64,000 nt of DNA from Prionace glauca (Eukaryota > Chordata > Chondrichthyes > Carcharhiniformes > Carcharhinidae). Below are positions 1-11,435 of the stretch, one piece after another. The stretch spans positions 60,518,515 through 60,582,514 of the forward strand of contig CM075760.1 in assembly GCA_037974335.1 (NCBI GenBank). Direction: 5' to 3'. Below the pieces are notes generated by a model that saw only the letters and a program-made list of their open reading frames with translations, was not told the origin of the DNA and ran no database searches. How positions within the stretch are numbered: the first letter of the stretch is position 1; each line of letters begins with the position of its first letter. A program made the position numbers and the translations under genes.

Positions 1-795
1 TTTCTAAGTTATAGAGCAGAAATCCAGGAGAAGTGGATTAATTGTTGGATTACACAGTGATATGTTTTAGAGCAGAATTCAGGAGAACTGGATTAATTGT
101 TGGATTATGCAGTGATATGTTATAGAGCAGAAGTCCAGGAGAGCTTGATTAATTATTGCATTACACGGTGATATGTTACAGCGCAGAATCCAGGAGAACT
201 GGATTAATTGTTGGATTACACAGTGATATATTAGAGAGCAGAAATCCAGGAGAACTGGATTAATTGTTGGATTATACAGTGACATGTTACAGAGCAGAAA
301 TCCAGGAGAACTGGATTAATTGTTGGATTATACAGTGATATGTTACAGAGCAGAAATCCAGGAGAACTGGATTAATTGTTGGATTATGCAGTGATATGTT
401 ACAGAGCAGGAATCCAGGAGAACTGGATTAATTGTTGGATTATGCAGTGATATGTTACAGAGCAGGAATCCAGGAGAACTGAATTAATTGTTGGATTACA
501 CAGTGATATATTACAGAGCAGAATCCAGGAGAACTGGATTAATTGTTGGATTACACAGTGATATGTTACAGAGCAGAATCCAGGAGAACTGGATTAATTG
601 TTGAATTAGACAGTGACATGTTACAGAGCAGGAATACAGGAGAACTGGATTAATTGTTGAATTAGACAGTGACATGTTACAGAGCAGGAATACAGGAGAA
701 CTGGATTAATTGTTGGATTACACAGTGACATGTTACAGAACAAAAATCCAGGAGAACTGGATTAATTGTTGGATTACACAGAGATATCTTATAGA
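1..795. repeat. 56-bp minisatellite, about 14 copies
   Basis: The core ggattaattgttggatta recurs every 55-57 bases, each time after an agagcagaaatccaggagaa-like box and before a cagtgatatgtta box. About 14 copies are visible and the array runs off the left edge, so its true length is unknown. Copies differ by single bases and small indels. The short reading frames here are by-products of the repeat. Confidence 0.95.
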
Positions 796-904
796 GAAAA
801 ACCCAGTGTTTCCTCTGTTTGCTCCAGTTTTCTCCCACAGCCCAAAGTTAGTTGATTGGCCATGCTAAATTGAGTTCCGATTGGGAACGTTGACGAGAGA
901 AGCA

Positions 905-1465
905 ATGCACAGATTGGTAAAGGATGGGGTTAGATACAAAATACATTTTCCTCTCCAATGTCCCCATCAAACACTCCCCAGACGTGTATAGCACGTGGAT
1001 AGACACAGAGTACATGTCCCTTTACAATCCTTCCGTCAACCACTCCCAGAACAGCTGCAATAAGGCAGGAGTAGATACATAATAAATCTCCTTCTACATT
1101 GTCCTCATCGAACACTCCCAGGATGGGGACAGTATGTGGTTAGATGTAGAAAATTATCCCCATTAACAACTACATTTCATTTTTCTCATCCCTTTTGAAC
1201 GGCTCCTTGAACCACCATGCAGTGGTTCAGTTTCTCGTCCTCCTTGCAGTCCCGCCCACGTCCGCACAGGGAGCAATTGTCTACACTGCCCCCATCAAAC
1301 ATACCGAGGAATGGTACAGAACGGGGTTAGATACAGAATAAGGTTCCTTCTACACTGCTCCCCATCAAACACTCCCAGGACAGGTACAGCACGGGGTTAG
1401 ATATAGAGTTGAGCTCCCTCTGTCCACATCAAGAACTCCCAAGAAAGCTGCAGTACATGGACAGA
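905..1465. repeat. Degenerate satellite, unit about 62-66 bp
   Basis: Several diverged copies of a unit containing a cacggggttagatacagaat-like box, a cttctacactgtccc-like box and catcaaacactcccagga. A non-repeat stretch of about 110 bases interrupts it near 1165-1280. I recognise the pattern from memory as a widespread shark tandem repeat, but no family was checked. Confidence 0.7.
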
Positions 1466-1534
1466 TGGAAAATAAAGTTACTTTAAAAGCACCCATATAG
1501 AAATAATTTGTTTTACAGCACCAACACAGAATAA

Positions 1535-2835
1535 TTAATGATCTATGGCCCTGATTATTTTATAGATCCCTATAAGATCACCCCTCAGCCTTCTACGCCC
1601 CAAAAGAAAAAAGTCCCAGACTATCAAGCCTCTTCTTATAGCTCAAGCCATCAATTCTCGGTAGCATCGTAGTAAATCTCTTCTGCACTCATTCTAGTTT
1701 AATAATATCTTTTTCATAATAGTGTGATCAAAACTGGCCACAATATTCCAACTGTGGCCTTACCAATGTCTTGTACAACTTCAACAAGATGTTCCAACTC
1801 CTGTATTCAATGAAATCAAGCATGCTGAATGCATTTTGCACCACTATTCCATCTGTGATTCCACTTTCAAGGAATTATGAACATGTACCCCTAGATCTCT
1901 TTGTTCTATAACTCTCCCCAAAGCCCTACTATTAACTGACTAAGACCTGCCCTGGTTCAATCTACCAAAATGCATCAGCTCACATTTATCTAAATTAAAC
2001 TCCATCTGCCATTCGTCAGCCCACTCATCCAATTGATCAAGGTTCTATTGTAATCAGAGATAAACTTCTTCACTGTCCACTTTGCCACCCATCATGCTGT
2101 CATCTGCAAACTTACTAACCATGCCCCCTATATTCTCATACAAAACATTAATATAAGTGACAAATAACAGTGGACCCAACACCGATCCCTGAGCCACACC
2201 ACTGCACACAGGTCTCAGTTTGAAAAACAACACTGTACAACCACCCTCTAGCTTCTGTCATCAAGTCAGTTTTGTATCAATTCAGCAACCTCACCCTGGA
2301 TCCAGTTAGCTTATGCAACTAGCGACCATGTGGCACCCTGTCAAATGCTTTGCTGAAGACGATTTAAAGAGCATCAACTGCACTGCCCTTAATTACCTTC
2401 TTGGCTCCCCCTTCAAAACAAAACAATCAAATTTGGGAACATGATTTTCCAATCGCAAAGCCAAGCTGAACGTCCCTAATCAGTCTTTGCATCACTAAGT
2501 GTCTGTAGATCCCGTCACTCAAAATACCTTCCAAAAACACATCCACCAAGATGTGAGGCTCACCGGCCTATCGTTCTCAGGCTTTTCCTTGCAGTCCTTT
2601 TTAAACAAACGCACAGCATTTGCCATTCTCCAATCTTCAGGCACCTCACCCGTGACTATTGATGAGTCAAATATTGCGGCCAGTGGACCCGCAATTTCCT
2701 CCCTAGCCTCCCACAATTACCTGAAATACACTCATCAGATCCCGGGGATTTTTCTACGTTAATGCGCTTTTAGACTTCCAGCACCTCTTTCTCTGTAATA
2801 CATACACTCCTCAACACATCACTATTTATGTCCCC
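1535..2835 (-). mobile_element. CR1-like LINE ORF2 relic
   Basis: Read on the minus strand, 2519-2716 encodes part of a reverse transcriptase (WEAREEIAGPLA, then VPEDWRMANAV). The remaining stretch down to about 1535 corresponds to the C-terminal ORF2 segment, seen here as the antisense phrases common to all CR1 copies in this window. It carries many stops and frame changes and is an old, 5'-truncated copy. Confidence 0.85.
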
Positions 2836-2884
2836 AAGTCCCGTACCATCCATAATAAAGCCCAAAGCTGGATATGGGCCAATG

Positions 2885-3165
2885 TTATGGGCTGACATGC
2901 CATGCAGGTACCTCTGGTTAGCACTGCTGCCTCATAATGCCAGAGGTCTGTGTTAAATTCCTGGCTTGGTTCACTGTGGAAAGTCTGCACATTTTCCAAG
3001 TGTTTCCTCTGGGTGCTCTTGGTTCCACCCACAGTCTGAAAGACGTGATGGTTAGGGTGCATTAGCCGTGCTAAGTTCTCCTCAGTGTACCCGAACAGCG
3101 TGGTGACTCGGGGACTTTCTCAGTAACTTAATTGCAGTGTTAATGTCAGCCTACATTTGACACTT
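2885..3165 (+). mobile_element. tRNA-derived SINE (type A), plus orientation
   Basis: Contains the head segment ggttagcactgctgcctca, then the gtctgcacattttccaagtg and ctcttggttccacccacag boxes shared with seven other copies in the window. The head resembles a Pol III promoter of tRNA origin. I call this family 'SINE A' here; it is probably one of the known elasmobranch tRNA-SINEs, but the exact family is not established. Confidence 0.75.
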
Positions 3166-3364
3166 TATAAATATAAAAGTTCCTCTGAGTATGAATTGTT
3201 GAATATCACTGGGAATCCTCACTTAGCTGTTAGTGTAAGTGCATGTGAATATGTTCATATTCGGAAACAAGAATACTCCTGCCTAATTTGATTTGAAGCC
3301 CTCGATCTGAGGGATTGGGTATTTATCCAGCTGCAAGAAATAGTTTACTGGATATTTAAAGGTT

Positions 3365-3705
3365 TTATTCATTCTTGGGGCTTGGGTGTCCCTGGCCGGC
3401 AAGCATTTATTGCCCATCCCTAGTTGCCCTTGTTCAGAGGGCAATTATTGCTGTGGCCCTGGAGTCACATCTAGGCCTGTCCACGAAAGGACAACAGATT
3501 TCGTTCCCTAGGAGATTAATGAACGAGATGTGTTTTTCCAACAATCAACAATGGTTTTATGGTCACCAGTAGATTGTGAATTTCAGCTGTATTTATTCTA
3601 ATTCCACCAAATGCCGTGAGAGGATTTGAACCCGGGTGCCCAGAACACTAGCTGACTTTCATCACATGACCCTGAGTGTACACACACTGAGTTCCATTAA
3701 CATAG
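3365..3705 (-). mobile_element. tRNA-headed SINE (type B), minus orientation
   Basis: Read on the minus strand the element starts with a tRNA-like head whose B box lies in the reverse complement of gaggatttgaacccgggtgc (3620s). It ends in the tail seen on the plus strand as agcatttattgcccatccct. The same structure recurs at 57645 and 62250. I call this family 'SINE B'. Confidence 0.75.
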
Positions 3706-3824
3706 ACACTCCCCGTCATGTGCATGTGCAGGGCTCCCGGATTGACAAAACTAACTGCCTCAATCTGGGATAACATATTCCAATATGTAATCCCTGATGG
3801 TTTTCGTTCAAGTCATTATGCATG

Positions 3825-3854
3825 TCTCTCTTTCTCTTTCTGTCTACTGTGCAC

Positions 3855-3915
<61 letters not shown>

Positions 3916-4580
3916 CCTCTCTCGCTCTCTCTTTGTCTGTCTCTCCACCTCACCATGTTGTTTGCTCTTGTTGTGTCCATTGTACTCGTTCTTTCTCATT
4001 CATTCCCATTTGCTTATGCTCTCTGTCTCTTACCTCTGTTTCACTCTGCCTCTGCCTATTTCCCTCTGCCTCCCTTTATGCCTCTCTTTTTCTCTTCATC
4101 TCCCTATCTCTCTCTTTTTACATTCCTCCTTCTGTCTTCCCCTCTCTCCCTTTCTCAATCCATGTCCGTCTCAAAGAATAAAGAACAAAGAACAGCACAG
4201 CATGGGAAACAGGCCCTTCGGCCCAATGACCCCGCACCACCATTTTAACGTTGTGATTTCCCTCTTCCACACCCTTATCTACGCTTATGGCACTCCACAT
4301 TGGAAATCAGATAGAGGGAAGAATAATGTCATTCCCCCCACTCTCTTTCCCTGTCTCTCTTATTCTGTGTGACTCTCTCCCTGTCTTTTCTCTTTGTGTC
4401 TATCTCTCTGCTTCTCTGTTTTTTTACACATTGTATCTGTTAAAGACTCATTCAAATTCTGATACTATCCATGCCTTTCTGAGCCTCCCTCGCTCCATCC
4501 ATTTCTGTCTCTGTATCACTCTCACTGTTGCTCTCACTGGCTTTCTGTCTCTCTCTGTCATTCTTTCAGTCTTTGTGATT
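3825..4580. repeat. CT-rich low-complexity tract
   Basis: A long pyrimidine-rich tract on the plus strand dominated by ctctct and tctgtc runs. It is interrupted near 4175-4300 by a retroelement tail (next entry). It keeps several plus-strand frames open by composition alone, giving Leu/Ser-rich translations with no protein family signal. Confidence 0.9.
4170..4305 (-). mobile_element. CR1-type LINE or SINE 3' tail inside the CT tract
   Basis: The plus strand shows aaagaataaagaacaaagaa followed by a box ending in aggcccttcggccc, the antisense of the 3' end shared by LINE copies elsewhere (for example 34900-34970 in the other orientation). The repeated aaagaac units are the terminal short-repeat tail. 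Confidence 0.65.
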
Positions 4581-4648
4581 CTGCCTGATAATTTAAAGTT
4601 TGAATGCCGAAGAGGAAGATTCAGGGGCCTTGTGGTTGTAATTTCCGC

Positions 4649-5550
4649 TTAGGGTGTAACGAATTGAGAAATTGCAGAAAGGGGAGATTTCAGAACGTTT
4701 TTCAGTTGTTGTCTGAAGTGAGTCTGTGTCACAGCATAAATAGCAGTGTTCGTGCAGCAACTCAGGAGTTGCAACATGAAGCCCAAATCTTTCACAAAAT
4801 GATCTAGCCATACTGACTGATAGCCCATATAATAGAGCCGAGTCCATATTGAATAAACCATTAAAATTGACCATAACAGGATGAAATTGGCTGAGATAAC
4901 AAACAGTAAAATGATGGATTTCCTTCGACTCTCCATCTCTGGGTCTCTGGAATTCTCTCCACTGCAGTGAGTCCGGAGTCTCCTGCGGGCTCTGCTGCTC
5001 ACTAAAATGTGTCTGACGGTGAGAGCATTGAGCAGCAGAATCAGGACGAATGGGACAACTGGGTTTAGGATGTGGTGGAGGAACTCAATTGTTACCCAGA
5101 CCGGGGATTCCAAAATTTTGATTGTGAAATAACAAAACCAGGGGTTGTTGGCGAGCTGATATCCATTTGTCATCATAAAATACCAGAAAACGTTCTTTAA
5201 ACAGCTCAGCACTGTCACTGTTCCCAGAACCACAGCCGCCGATTTCTCAGTGCAATATTTACTTTTCAGCTTGGGGCAGCAAATGGCCACAAATCGATCA
5301 AAGGTGAAAGTGACGGTGAACCAGACAGAACAGTCAGTGGCTGCATAAAGCAGGACGGCGTGGATGTTACACACGTGGACAAATAATAGGAAATAAAACT
5401 GTTCCCGATAAACAATGGGAATCTGTCTCAATATCAGGTCGAGGATAACGACCAGCAGATCCCCCGCTGACATGGCCACCAGGTAACGAGTGACACATTT
5501 GGACAGACCACAGTTTCTGCTCGTCAGTGTTACAATTGTGATTATGTTCA
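4649..5550 (-). CDS. GPR139-like receptor, gene 1, exon 2
   Basis: This exon encodes about 300 residues: the end of TM1 and TM2-TM7 of a rhodopsin-class G-protein-coupled receptor, closest by eye to GPR139-like receptors. Visible landmarks are the TM1 asparagine directly after the splice (VNIITIV), AGDLLVV in TM2, FDRFVAIC at the end of TM3 (DRF instead of DRY), a basic third loop with SSRARRRLRT, and NTAIYAV replacing NPxxY in TM7. A splice acceptor (tccttcctgacag on the minus strand) precedes base 5550, leaving a phase-1 junction. The frame is uninterrupted to a stop at 4649. The only matching first exon found upstream is at 15353, which implies an intron of about 9.8 kb full of repeats. 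Such receptors sit in the plasma membrane; the ligand is unknown. Confidence is high for the receptor fold and moderate for the exon pairing. Confidence 0.88.
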
Positions 5551-6092
5551 CTGTCAGGAAGGAAAATAAAGAATAACGTTAGACATCAGTCGGGTGAAGA
5601 AGTTACCTTTTAGACTGGAGATGGGTAACATGAAAACAATTGTACACAAACACAATCACTTCAATCTACTTTTGAAAACCAGCATGACTTTTGGAGAGGA
5701 AACTGGCCCATTCAGGAAAAAAAAACACGCAGATAGAGGAAGAAGGTTCACTCACCAAAGAACATCTAGCTAAGCTGAGAACTGAACCCAGGTCTCTGAT
5801 GGTGTGAATCAGTATTGCGAACCACTGTGTCAACATACTGCTCCATGGTTTCAACACAATGACATACATTTGTAAAAGAGTTTTCTGGGGAGTCCACAAC
5901 ATTGCCTCTCACTCAGCTACAAGTAAATAGCGCCTCTACCTGGTGGCGGTTCTGGAGGGTAAGAAGGTTGAAGGACTAAACCCTGGCAGAAAATCTGGAG
6001 TGGAGTCCTGTAGGTGGTAGCCTGTCTCTCAGACAGTTCACTGACTATCCCTGCAGCAGAACCGGTAGCAAATAATGCTGGTTTCACCCTTT

Positions 6093-6398
6093 GCTCTGGA
6101 CAATACTAACAGTTGGCAGAGTGAGATCCTGATGCCTCAACAGTCCAGAATCTCGGTTATATCTTCCCAGAACTATATCTTGGAGAGGAGACCATAGCAT
6201 TGTGACCACCATTTGCATAACACAGGAAGAAACAGCAATCTAATACTCGATTGGCACAGAACACAAGTGCCAGGGTTTGCTTTGGACAGTGGGAGAAAGC
6301 TTCTGCTTTCATGAAATATGACCATCCATAGTACCAGTGCATTAGCTGCTGGCCCACTGTGGCCTACTGGACCACTGAAGCTCATTGAGTCCCCTCGC
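6093..6398. repeat. Repeat pair copy 1 (partner at 8251)
   Basis: Begins ctctggacaatactaacagt and is matched along its length by 8251-8555, including gcattgtgaccac, acacaggaagaaaca, gtgggagaaagctt and ctggaccactgaagct-like boxes. Identity looks like roughly 75-80% with small indels. Both copies are in the same orientation, about 2.16 kb apart. The family is not recognised. Confidence 0.8.
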
Positions 6399-6965
6399 GG
6401 CAGGAAAGATATTAATCTACGCACCAGGTAAGAAAAGCTCAAACCAAGGCTGGTACAAAAGAAAAGCCAAGAAGGCTGCCTTAATGTCAATCGCCCATGA
6501 CTCTGACATCCAACATTGTGAAATGCATCAAAAGGTGAGTCATGGCATGAATCAAATCCACTCCCCCAGATTGCCTGAATCCATTACAGTTCACCTATCT
6601 CCACAACAGGTCCACAGACACCTGCCGCTGGCCCTCCATACAATCCTAAAACACAGAAACATGTTTATTGACTACAGCTCAATGTTCAACAACATTATTC
6701 CTACGAAATGCATGTCAAAAATCTATGTCTTGGGGCTGGGTTCCTGCCTCTGCAATTGATCTTGAACTTTGTAACTCACAGATAGCAATAAATAAGGGCA
6801 GACAACAACACCACCTTCACAAGCATCCTCAACAGTAGTGCCCCTCAAGGGTGTGTACTCAGCTCTTTATTACACTCCTTATACACCGATGACTGTATGG
6901 CCAAATTCCACTACAACTCGACTTCCAGGTTTGCTGATGACATCACTGTAGTGGGCCAGATCTCG

Positions 6966-7646
6966 AACAAAATAAGAACATAAGAACATAAGAAATAGGA
7001 GCAGGAGTAGGCCATCTGGCCCTTCGAGCCTGCCCCGCCATTCAATAAGATCATGGCTGATCTGTCGTGACTCAGCTCCACCTTCCCGCCCTCTCCCCAT
7101 AACCCTTAATCCCTTCTCTTATCAAAAACCCATCAACCCGTTTCTTAAAACTATTTAGCGAGGCAGCCTCCACCACTTCAACGGGCAGAGAATTCCAGAG
7201 ATTCACCACCCTTTGAGTGAAGAAGTTCCTCCTCAACTCTGTTCTAAACCGCCCCCCCTTTATCTTGAGGCTGTGTCCCCTAGTCCTACTGTCTTTTTTG
7301 AGCGGGAAGAGTCTCTCCACCTCTATCCTATCCATCCCATTCATCTTCTTATACGTCTCTATGAGATCTCCCCTCATTCTTCTAAACTCTAACGAGTACA
7401 AGCCTAGTTTATTCAGCCTCTCCTCAGAGCTCAATCCCCTCAACTCCGGTATCAGCCGAGTAAACCTCCTCTGCACTCCCTCCAGGGCCAAAATATCCTT
7501 GCGCAGGTGCGGCGCCCAAAACTGCACACAGTACTCCAGCTGCGGCCTCACCAATGCCCTATACAGCTGCAGCAAGACCTCCCTACTTTTATATTCAATC
7601 CCCCTCGCTATGAAGGCCAGCATCCCATTCGCCTTCCTGACCATGA
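6966..7646 (-). mobile_element. CR1-like LINE 3' end, young copy, nested insertion
   Basis: Minus-strand frame 7072-7640 encodes the ORF2 C-terminus (RKANGMLAFIARGIEYK, then [20 protein letters not shown]) ending GYGERAGRWS and a stop. The 3' tail, seen as ataagaacataagaacataa on the plus strand, is a repeated octamer. The protein is very close to the copy at 16412 (about 11 differences in 185 residues by eye), so the family was active fairly recently. It is 5'-truncated and lies inside the L2/Rex1-type LINE. Confidence 0.9.
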
Positions 7647-8250
7647 TGATAGAGAGGCTGGTGAACTGGGACAAAGCCAATAACACATTCCTCAATGTCA
7701 ACAAAGCAAAGGAGATAGTCATCGACTTCAGAAAGCAGGGTAGAGTACATGCTCCTGTCTGCAACATGGGATGAAGATCAATTGGTCGACATATTGAAGT
7801 TTTCAGGATTTCAGATCACCAACCACCTGTTCAGATCCCTCCATGATAACCTTACAGTTAACAAAGCGCACCAACTTCTCCAGGTTCTCGGGTGTCTAAG
7901 GACATTTGGCATGTCAGCTATGCCTCTCACCAATTTTTACAAGTGCACCATGGAAAAAAAAACTTTCTGGTTGTACCACAGCTTGGTATGGCTCTAGATC
8001 TGTCCAAGACCGCAAGAAACTTCAAAGCCTCGTGAATGAAGTTCAGTCCATCACTCAAACCTACCTCCCACCCATTGACACTGAGTACAATTCCCGCTGC
8101 CTCAGAAAAGCAGCCAGCCTAATTAAGGATCCCACGGACCAAGGACAAATTCTTCCACCTTGTTCCATCGGGAAAAAATAAATAAATGTTTTGAGGACAT
8201 GCACCAAACGACTCATAGAATTCTTAAAGTGAACAATGAGTCCATTGACC

Positions 8251-8555
8251 CTCTGGACAATACTAACAGTTGACAGAGGTAGATCCTGATCCCTCGACAG
8301 TTCAGAATTTCTATTATATTTACCCAGGACAGAACCTGGAGAAGGGACCACAGCATTGTGACCACATTTAACACAACACAGGAAGAAACAATAATCTCAC
8401 ACTCGATTGGCAGAAAATACAAGCGTCATTGTTTGCTTTCAACTGTGGGAGAAAGCTTTTGCTTTTAGTGAGATGCTGCCGTCCATAGTGTCCAATGTAT
8501 TAGCAGCTGACACACTCTGGATAACTGGAGCACTGAAGCTTAGTGAGTCCTGCAC
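8251..8555. repeat. Repeat pair copy 2 (partner at 6093)
   Basis: Same orientation and same order of boxes as 6093-6398. It lies inside the interruption of the L2/Rex1-type LINE and abuts the 3' tail of a minus-oriented SINE A at about 8555. Confidence 0.8.
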
Positions 8556-8832
8556 TGACCACAATCCCACACAGCCTCGATCCCCGAAGTCCCACATATT
8601 TTTCTCTAACATACATATCCCAGGGCTCCAATGGGGAATTTAGCATGGCCAAGATACCTTACCTGCACATCTTTGGAGTATGGGTGGAAGCTGGAGTATC
8701 CGGAGGGAATCCACACAGATGTTGGGAGAATGCGCAAATTCCACACAGACAGCGATCCAAGTCGGGAATTGAACTCAGGTCCCTGGAGACATGAGGTAGC
8801 AGTGCTAATCATTGTGCCTCCATGCTGCTGAC
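8556..8832 (-). mobile_element. SINE A, minus orientation
   Basis: Plus-strand order is tail first (ctgcactgaccacaatccca), then cctgcacatctttggagtat, then the head as the reverse complement of the tRNA-like segment (tagcagtgctaatcattgtg). Diverged but nearly full length. Confidence 0.75.
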
Positions 8833-9274
8833 TTAAGAAAAGCTGGTTCTCTGCTGCCATCAGACATTTGAATGGATCTGCATCTCATTAAGTTGATCTT
8901 TTCTATATCTTAGCTACAACCGCAACATTGCATTCTATCCTCTCTCCTATATGTACAGTGTGCTTTGTACAGCGCTCAGGAAACAAGATTTTCACTCCGA
9001 TCAAAGCATTTCAGTTTTTCACATCTCAAGTTGGAACATCAGCATGATGTCTCTGGCCTTACCAGTGACGTTGTGCAGGTTAATGATGTACATGGGACGG
9101 GGTGGTTGAGAATGAATTTACAAAGCCCACTGGACATTGGGGAGCTGCGAGATACTGGACTTACTCAAAGTGAATCCTTTCAAGAGAAACACCACATGTT
9201 CTTGTAATAAGAGAAATCCCAATAGGCAATATGTGAGAATGGAGCTGATTTCAAAGTAAAAAGAAACTTCACTG

Positions 9275-9358
9275 GTGATGATGGAATCTCAGAGATTGAA
9301 CCAGGGTCCCTGACACTGTGGGGCAGCAGTACTAACAACTGTGCCATAGTTCCATCTA
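9275..9358 (-). mobile_element. SINE A head fragment
   Basis: Only the head part is recognisable: gattgaaccagggtccctga followed by cagcagtactaacaactgtg, the antisense of the tRNA-like head. Old and truncated. Confidence 0.55.
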
Positions 9359-9924
9359 ACAAGGTGTACTGGAGACATCCGAGATGAAGGACAAGACACA
9401 AACATCATCAAATCCATGGCAGGGAAATAATTGAAAAACAATCTGAGGGAAAGAATTAACATCCGCTTCGAGAGTTGAGGATTTATGAAAAATAGTCAGC
9501 ATGGCTTTGTCAGGGCGAAATCATGTCTAACAATTTGCTAGAATATATTGAGGAGGTGACTGAATGAGTAGATGAGGGAAGCCTAGCCGATGTAGTATAC
9601 ATGGACTTCAGAAATGTTTTTGATAAATTCCGTGTGAGCGACTGAACCCAGAAAATGATAGCTGAAGGGATCCAGGACAATTTGCAAATTCTATTCAAAA
9701 TTAGCTGAGAGGCAGGAGGCAGAGGGGAATGATGAAGTTTGCTTTTGTGACTGAAGGCTATGTCCAGTTGCGTTCCACAGGAATCAATGCTGGGTACTTT
9801 GTTGTTTGTAGTGCACATTGACATTCTAGACAGGAATGTGTGAGGTATGATCAGTAAGTTCGCCAATGATTCAAAAAATGGTGATGTGGTAAATATTGAG
9901 GAGGAAAGCCTTAGATTACAGGAA

Positions 9925-10195
9925 TCATAGAATCCTACAGTGCAGAAGGAGGTCATTCGGCCCGTAGAGTCGGCACCGACCACAATCCCATCCAGCTCCT
10001 ATCCCTGTAGCCCCATTCATTTACAATAACGAGTCACCCTGACACTACGGGCGATTTAACCTGGCAAATCGACCGAAACCACATGCCTTTGGAATGTGGG
10101 AGGAAACTGAAACATCCGGAGGAAGCCCATGCAGACACAGGGAAAATATGCAAACTCTACACAGACAGTGACCCAAACAAGAAAACTAACATGCG
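9925..10195 (-). mobile_element. SINE A, minus orientation, inserted in LINE
   Basis: Tail-first on the plus strand: atagaatcctacagtgcaga, then ggtcattcggcccgtagagt, the middle box with gtgggaggaaactgaaacat, and tgcaaactctacacagacag. The LINE text resumes after it. Confidence 0.8.
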
Positions 10196-10265
10196 TCTTT
10201 GGTGATGTGAGCAGATGTACCGAGGAAACGCAATGTGAGCAGATGTACCGAGGAAACGCATAGAC
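10196..10265. repeat. Perfect 28-bp tandem duplication
   Basis: The 28-base phrase starting atgtgagcagatgtaccgag occurs twice back to back, near 10205 and 10233. A local slippage or duplication event inside the LINE relic. Confidence 0.75.
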
Positions 10266-11435
10266 AAATAGAATTTAAACCTGGAAAGTGTGAAATGATG
10301 CATTTTGGGAGAACTAAGAGGGAAAAGAAATGCACAATGAACAGTAGAGTGTGAGGAAATGCAAAGGCCCAGACTGAATGTGGGGTGCATATATGAGGAT
10401 CATTGAAGACAGCAAGATAGGTACATTAGGAGGTTAAGGCAACATTTAGTACATTTGCATTTTGCAGACACAACATAGAATATAAGAGTTCAGAGGTTGT
10501 GATGGAAGTGTGTAACATGCTGTTTAGACCAGAGCAGGAAAACTGTGTGCAACTCTGGTCATCACACTACAGGAAGGATGCAATTGCACTGGAGACAGTG
10601 GAGAGGAGATTCACCAGGATGGTGCCTGGCCTGGAGAGTTTCAGATGTGAGGAGAGGATGGTTTGTCTGAGTTGGCTACCTGAGAGCAGAGACGGCTGTA
10701 AGGGGAGTGAGTGTGGGGGTGGTGGTGGGGAGCGCTTTCAGGTGGGGGGAGGGGACCTGAGCGATATGTACAAAATTATGCGGCACATAGATAGGAAGAA
10801 ACTTTTTCTTCCCCCTTTAGTAGATGTGTCAATAACTAGAGGAGCGCGGATTTAAGGAAAAGGGTAGATTTTTCTGTGGATTTGAGGAAAAATATTTCCA
10901 TCCACGGGGTGCTGGGATCTGCCGCTCAGGGCCTGAAAGGATGGTAGAAGCGGGGACAACCACAAGAGGCATTTAGATCAGCAATTCAAACACCAGAGCA
11001 TACAAGGCTGTGGATTGAGTGCTGGAAAATGCGATTCGATTGGGTAGCTGTTTGATGACCAGTTCAGACATAATGGGTTGAAGGGCCACATTTTTTGCCA
11101 CTAAAACTCGATGGCTGTCACACCACCCTCAGCAGTGACCCCATCTCTTAAAGCTTTCACTGCGTTGGTTGGGATACCAACCATGTTCCGAACCGATGTG
11201 GTTGCAAATGTACAATTGCAGCCAGCAGTGAGCGGCCTGGTCTGAGAGAGACATCTGTTAGCCCTCTGCTGCTGCAGCTCGTTTCAACGCAACAGCTACC
11301 CCCAGATAGTCTGGAGCTGCAGCTCTTTGTGAGGAGCTCCCGAACGAACATAGCACCTACTCAGCCTCCCAACACTTGGACCAATCACCCCCTCCTTCCA
11401 CCACAACAATTGCATGTGGAGTCACAGCAAGGCCC

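Larger units (their letters stand above)
6600..9000 (+). mobile_element. L2/Rex1-type LINE relic, split by insertions
   Basis: Three plus-strand pieces read as one non-LTR retrotransposon. 6600-6965 encodes the RT region (FIDYSSMFNNIIP, the equivalent of an FIDFSSAFNTIIP motif, and later a broken ADD box). 7647-8215 continues with ANNTFLNVNKAKEIVIDFRK and the C-terminal domain. 8836-9000 gives the 3' end (tgctgccatcagacatttga). A CR1 fragment sits between pieces 1 and 2, and repeat copy 2 plus a SINE sits between pieces 2 and 3. Many stops and frame shifts make it non-functional. L2/Rex1 within the CR1/Jockey superfamily is my best assignment. Confidence 0.75.
9425..11100 (+). mobile_element. 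CR1-like LINE relic with SINE insertion
   Basis: Plus-strand fragments of ORF2: cagcatggctttgtcagg (QHGFV box) near 9500, a decayed YMDF box (MDFRNVFDKF) near 9600, gtgatgcattttggga-like text near 10290, then ENCVQLWSSHYRKDAIALE and RRFTRMVPGLESF at 10499-10680, and a 3' region to about 11100. Interrupted by SINE A at 9925. Many stops; an old copy. Confidence 0.75.

Noticed and set aside
1-795. Regularly spaced repeats that might suggest a CRISPR array
   Set aside because: The whole 56-bp unit is repeated, with no unique spacers, and the setting is a vertebrate genome.
3718-4652. Long plus-strand frames of 119-191 codons rich in Leu and Ser
   Set aside because: They come from the CT-rich tract; three frames are open at once and none has a domain.
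7217-7774. A 185-codon plus-strand frame
   Set aside because: Antisense shadow of the CR1 ORF2 C-terminus on the minus strand.
6093-8555. The 300-bp direct repeat pair as terminal repeats of an LTR element
   Set aside because: Copy 2 lies inside a LINE next to a SINE, the interior is LINE sequence of known type, and no primer-binding site or polypurine tract is visible.
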